Source: Rickettsiales bacterium (GTDB lineage Bacteria; Pseudomonadota; Alphaproteobacteria; Rickettsiales; UBA1997). From it: DNA of 7,357 nt. The stretch covers positions 1 through 7,357 of the forward strand of contig CANKYC010000057.1 of NCBI GenBank assembly GCA_947487845.1, in the 5' to 3' direction. This document shows, piece by piece, positions 5,418 through 7,357 of the stretch. Under the pieces are notes generated by a model. It worked only from the letters and a program-made list of their open reading frames with translations, made no database searches and was not told where the DNA came from. Made by a program: the position numbers and the translations under genes. Each line of letters opens with the position of its first letter. The stretch's first letter is position 1.

Positions 5418-6552
5418 CAATTAAAATCTCTTGCGAAGTCTCATTTTGATTTTCTGTAAAAAAACTTTTAGCAAATTCAGTAAAAGTTTTTTCTTCAATT
5501 GCGCTACGAATATCGCGCATTAAATCTTGGTAGTAAAAAATATTATGTTCCGAAAGCAACATCGCCGCCAAGATTTCACCCGACTTGCTTAAGTGATGCA
5601 AATAAGCGCGACTGTGGTTTTGGCAAGCATAACAACCACATTTTTCATCAAGTGGTTTGTCATCATCGCGATGTTTGGCATTTTTAATATTTATGGCACC
5701 ATGTCTGGTAAACGCTTGTCCGGTGCGACCGGAGCGTGTGGGAATTACACAATCAAACATATCAACACCGCGCGCAACTGCGCCAACAATATCTGACGGT
5801 TTACCAACACCCATTAAATAACGCGGCTTATTTTGTGGTAAAAAATCGGGCGTATAATCAAGAACTTCAAACATTGATTTTTGTCCCTCGCCTACAGCCA
5901 AGCCACCAATTGCATAGCCATCAAAACCGATTTCGATTAATTGTTCGGCAGAAATTTTACGCAAATCCGCGAAAGTTGAACCTTGAACAATGCCAAAAAT
6001 TCCATAGCCGGGTCTTTTTTGGAAAGCGGTTTTTGATCTTTGCGCCCATAGAATTGAGCGATCCATTGCGGTTTTGGCTTGTTCAAAGGTTGCAGGATAT
6101 TGAACACATTCATCAAAAATCATTGTAATATCGCTGCCAAGCATGTGTTGAATTTCAATTGATCTCTCGGGAGTTACAAAATATTTTGTACCATCTAAGT
6201 GCGAGGAAAATTCAACGCCGGCATCAGAAATTTTGCGTATTTTAGAAAGAGACATCACTTGAAATCCGCCGGAATCTGTAAGAATCGGCTTGTCCCAATT
6301 CATAAATTTATGAAGTCCGCCCAGCTTTTGAATAAGCTCGGCGGTTGGGCGTAACATTAAATGATAAGTATTGCCTAAAATAATTTCGGCACCTGATTTT
6401 TTAATGTCAGAAAATTTTATGGCTTTAACAGTTGCGGCAGTTCCGACTGGCATAAAAGCCGGAGTTTGAATTACGCCGTGAGCAGTTGAAACTTCGCCTC
6501 TTCTTGCTTTATTTTCGGTGGTTTTTAGTTTGAAAAAAAAATCTTTACTCAT
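5413..6552 (-). CDS. tgt: Queuine/preQ1 tRNA-guanine transglycosylase
   Basis: Exchanges guanine-34 in the anticodon wobble position of GUN tRNAs (Asp, Asn, His, Tyr) for preQ1 in the cytoplasm, the committing step of queuosine formation. The 379 residues match the family length. Substrate-pocket motif TDSGGFQV has the general acid/base Asp93; GGLAVGE is at 216-222; the nucleophile Asp267 is in GVDMFDCVIPTR. The structural zinc site is Cys305, Cys307, Cys310 (CGCYAC) and His336. These match Zymomonas Tgt D102, D280, C318/C320/C323 and H349 with small constant offsets. PTRSGRTGQAF rather than PTRNARNG is a variant I associate with alphaproteobacterial Tgt. The ATG at 6552 fits the family N-terminus (FKLKTTENKARRGEVSTAHGVIQTPAFMPVG), although the divergent ccmG-like ATG is only 6 bp away. 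No other queuosine genes are in the window. Confidence 0.97.
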   Translation of the reverse strand: MSKDFFFKLKTTENKARRGEVSTAHGVIQTPAFMPVGTAATVKAIKFSDIKKSGAEIILGNTYHLMLRPTAELIQKLGGLHKFMNWDKPILTDSGGFQVMSLSKIRKISDAGVEFSSHLDGTKYFVTPERSIEIQHMLGSDITMIFDECVQYPATFEQAKTAMDRSILWAQRSKTAFQKRPGYGIFGIVQGSTFADLRKISAEQLIEIGFDGYAIGGLAVGEGQKSMFEVLDYTPDFLPQNKPRYLMGVGKPSDIVGAVARGVDMFDCVIPTRSGRTGQAFTRHGAINIKNAKHRDDDKPLDEKCGCYACQNHSRAYLHHLSKSGEILAAMLLSEHNIFYYQDLMRDIRSAIEEKTFTEFAKSFFTENQNETSQEILID

Positions 6553-6558
6553 GAAATT

Positions 6559-7125
6559 ATGAAAAAATTCTTACCATTTTTAACGTTAATTTTTCTAATC
6601 AGCCTAATTGGATTTTCTACTTACAAATTAAATAAAAAACAGGCTGATGGCTTTGATGTTACGGTTAGCGAAGATGGTAGCGAGCCAAACATTCACTTCT
6701 CCAAAGTACAAATTGAATTGCCGGAATTTTCTCTTCCTGATTTATTTGATAAAAACGAAACTTTCTCCAAAAAAACCCTAACCGGAAAATATTCGATAGT
6801 TAATTTTTTTGCTTCTTGGTGCACAACTTGCCGCGCCGAACATGAGATTTTACTACGCCTGCATGATTCCAAAATTGTTGATGTCTATGGAATTGCTTGG
6901 CGTGATATTGATGAAAATACTAAATTATTTTTACAAAATAACGGCAACCCTTTCACAAAAGTAGCAAAAGATAGTAAAGGTATTTTCAGCAAAATAACCG
7001 GTATTCAAGCAGTTCCAGAAACTTTAATTATTGATCCGAAAGGTAATGTTGTAAGACGCTTTCGAGGAAATTTACAGGAGTTTTCGATTGGTGAGATTAT
7101 GGAGTTTTTGAAAGAGAATGAGTAA
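6559..7125 (+). CDS. ccmG: Membrane-anchored thioredoxin-like CcmG/DsbE protein
   Basis: A periplasm-facing thiol-disulfide reductant that, in the CcmG/DsbE family, keeps apocytochrome c cysteines or their chaperones reduced for haem attachment. It has 188 residues, near the usual CcmG size. An N-terminal membrane anchor spans residues about 4-22 (FLPFLTLIFLISLIGFS). The thioredoxin-like domain starts near 50 (IELPEFSLPDLF), with the redox motif WCTTC (Cys88, Cys91) in VNFFASWCTTCRAEH and the cis-Pro loop AVPETLIIDP (Pro153). GIAWRDIDENTKLFLQNNGNPF (about 111-132) resembles the CcmG-specific segment, favouring CcmG over generic TlpA/ResA. The active-site dipeptide is TT, less usual than VP or PT. 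No other cytochrome c maturation gene is visible; downstream lies only short non-coding sequence and a palindromic element. The start is 6 bp from the divergent tgt start, so its promoter must lie inside the tgt coding sequence. Confidence 0.82.
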   Translation: MKKFLPFLTLIFLISLIGFSTYKLNKKQADGFDVTVSEDGSEPNIHFSKVQIELPEFSLPDLFDKNETFSKKTLTGKYSIVNFFASWCTTCRAEHEILLRLHDSKIVDVYGIAWRDIDENTKLFLQNNGNPFTKVAKDSKGIFSKITGIQAVPETLIIDPKGNVVRRFRGNLQEFSIGEIMEFLKENE

Positions 7126-7154
7126 TTCTAAACTTCTTCTGAGTCTGTCGCGTA

Positions 7155-7185
7155 AATCAAAATTTTCTAAGAAATTTTTGTGATT
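7155..7185 (+). terminator. Weak AT-rich hairpin downstream of the ccmG-like gene
   Basis: AATCA-AAATTT (7155-7165) can pair with AAATTT...TGATT (7172-7185) around a TCTAAG loop, with a 3-nt bulge (TTG) on the 3' side. It lies about 30 nt after the ccmG-like stop. It is low in GC, so termination is only possible, not clear. Confidence 0.3.
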
Positions 7186-7227
7186 CTGATTTTTTCAAAG
7201 GTAAGCGCACCTATACCAAAACATAAA

Positions 7228-7357
7228 TTTATACTCCCATCCAACTTCGTCTTTTTGGTAAAAATTTACTCGAAGAATAACACTGTATCACTTGATACAG
7301 TTTTTATTCTTTGTCGCAATTTTTCCTCAAAAATCCTTTGTTGGATGGGAGTATAAA
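7228..7357. mobile_element. 130-bp palindromic MITE-like element with 18-bp perfect terminal repeats
   Basis: TTTATACTCCCATCCAAC (7228-7245) is the exact reverse complement of the last 18 bases of the window (7340-7357). The interior also pairs imperfectly: TTTTTGGTAAAAATT (about 7252-7266) against a segment near 7317-7335, and an inner stem at 7273-7311. The whole unit could fold into one long hairpin. It has no coding capacity. The TA...TA at the ends and the ACTCCC tips recall non-autonomous IS630/Tc1-mariner-type elements, which duplicate TA; that assignment is inference. Because the right arm ends at the window edge, the true boundary and any duplication cannot be confirmed. Confidence 0.7.
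7273..7311. terminator. Hairpin with T-run inside the palindromic element
   Basis: CTGTATCA (7283-7290) and TGATACAG (7293-7300) form a perfect 8-bp core stem, followed on the plus strand by TTTTT. Outer arms AAGAATAA (7273-7280) and TTATTCTT (7304-7311) can extend it across a small internal loop. The core stem has a 2-nt gap, so the real loop would open to 4 or more. It could serve as the rho-independent terminator of the ccmG-like gene, or simply be the centre of the palindrome. Confidence 0.5.

Noticed and set aside
5499..6128. Plus-strand open frames opposite tgt
   Set aside because: Antisense shadows of a clearly identified gene, low-complexity, with no motifs.
7118..7183. 21-codon frame (MSNSKLLLSLSRKS...) overlapping the ccmG stop
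   Set aside because: Too short, no recognisable features; the overlap looks like translational coupling but the frame ends almost at once. It might be the stub of a lost downstream gene, which I cannot show.

Overview
The window comes from an AT-rich bacterial chromosome, most likely an alphaproteobacterium. The best evidence is the Tgt nucleophile region (PTRSGRTGQAF) and the general character of the enolase and D-amino acid aminotransferase. This placement is an inference from remembered family signatures, not from a search. Shine-Dalgarno sequences are weak or absent before almost every gene, so starts were chosen from protein N-termini.

Left part (1-2333): a minus-strand pair, eno (enolase) followed after 1 nt by dat (D-amino acid aminotransferase, running off the left edge). 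Divergent from eno is a 49-residue single-pass membrane mini-protein gene (2184-2333).

Centre (2329-4514): a complete 2186-bp mobile element of the IS1595/ISXO2 type. It has 25-bp imperfect terminal inverted repeats (22/25 matching) and a perfect 8-bp target duplication, AAAAGATA, on both sides. It holds a transposase gene with a 1-bp frameshift near its 3' end and, convergent with it, an intact 381-residue ParA/MinD-type ATPase gene as passenger. The two reading frames overlap tail to tail by 29 bp. The element landed on the last codons of the mini-protein gene, and its own terminal GGTAAG supplies a new in-frame stop, so the host protein changes only by Lys49 to Arg. The left repeat also carries a TTGACA -35 box for the transposase, a hairpin sits directly before the transposase start codon, and a third, subterminal copy of the repeat motif lies just inside the right end.

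Right part (4523-7357): a hairpin terminator that originally lay between the mini-protein gene and the next gene. Then come two minus-strand genes, a secreted highly charged protein with a signal peptide (4582-5343) and tgt (tRNA-guanine transglycosylase, 5413-6552). Divergent from tgt, with start codons only 6 bp apart, is a ccmG/dsbE-like membrane-anchored thioredoxin gene (6559-7125). The window ends in a 130-bp palindromic element (7228-7357) with perfect 18-bp terminal inverted repeats and an internal terminator-like hairpin, resembling a MITE.

The housekeeping genes (glycolysis, D-amino acid supply, queuosine tRNA modification, cytochrome c maturation) do not form one pathway. The most noteworthy content is the IS1595-type element carrying a ParA-family ATPase and its nearly scarless insertion.
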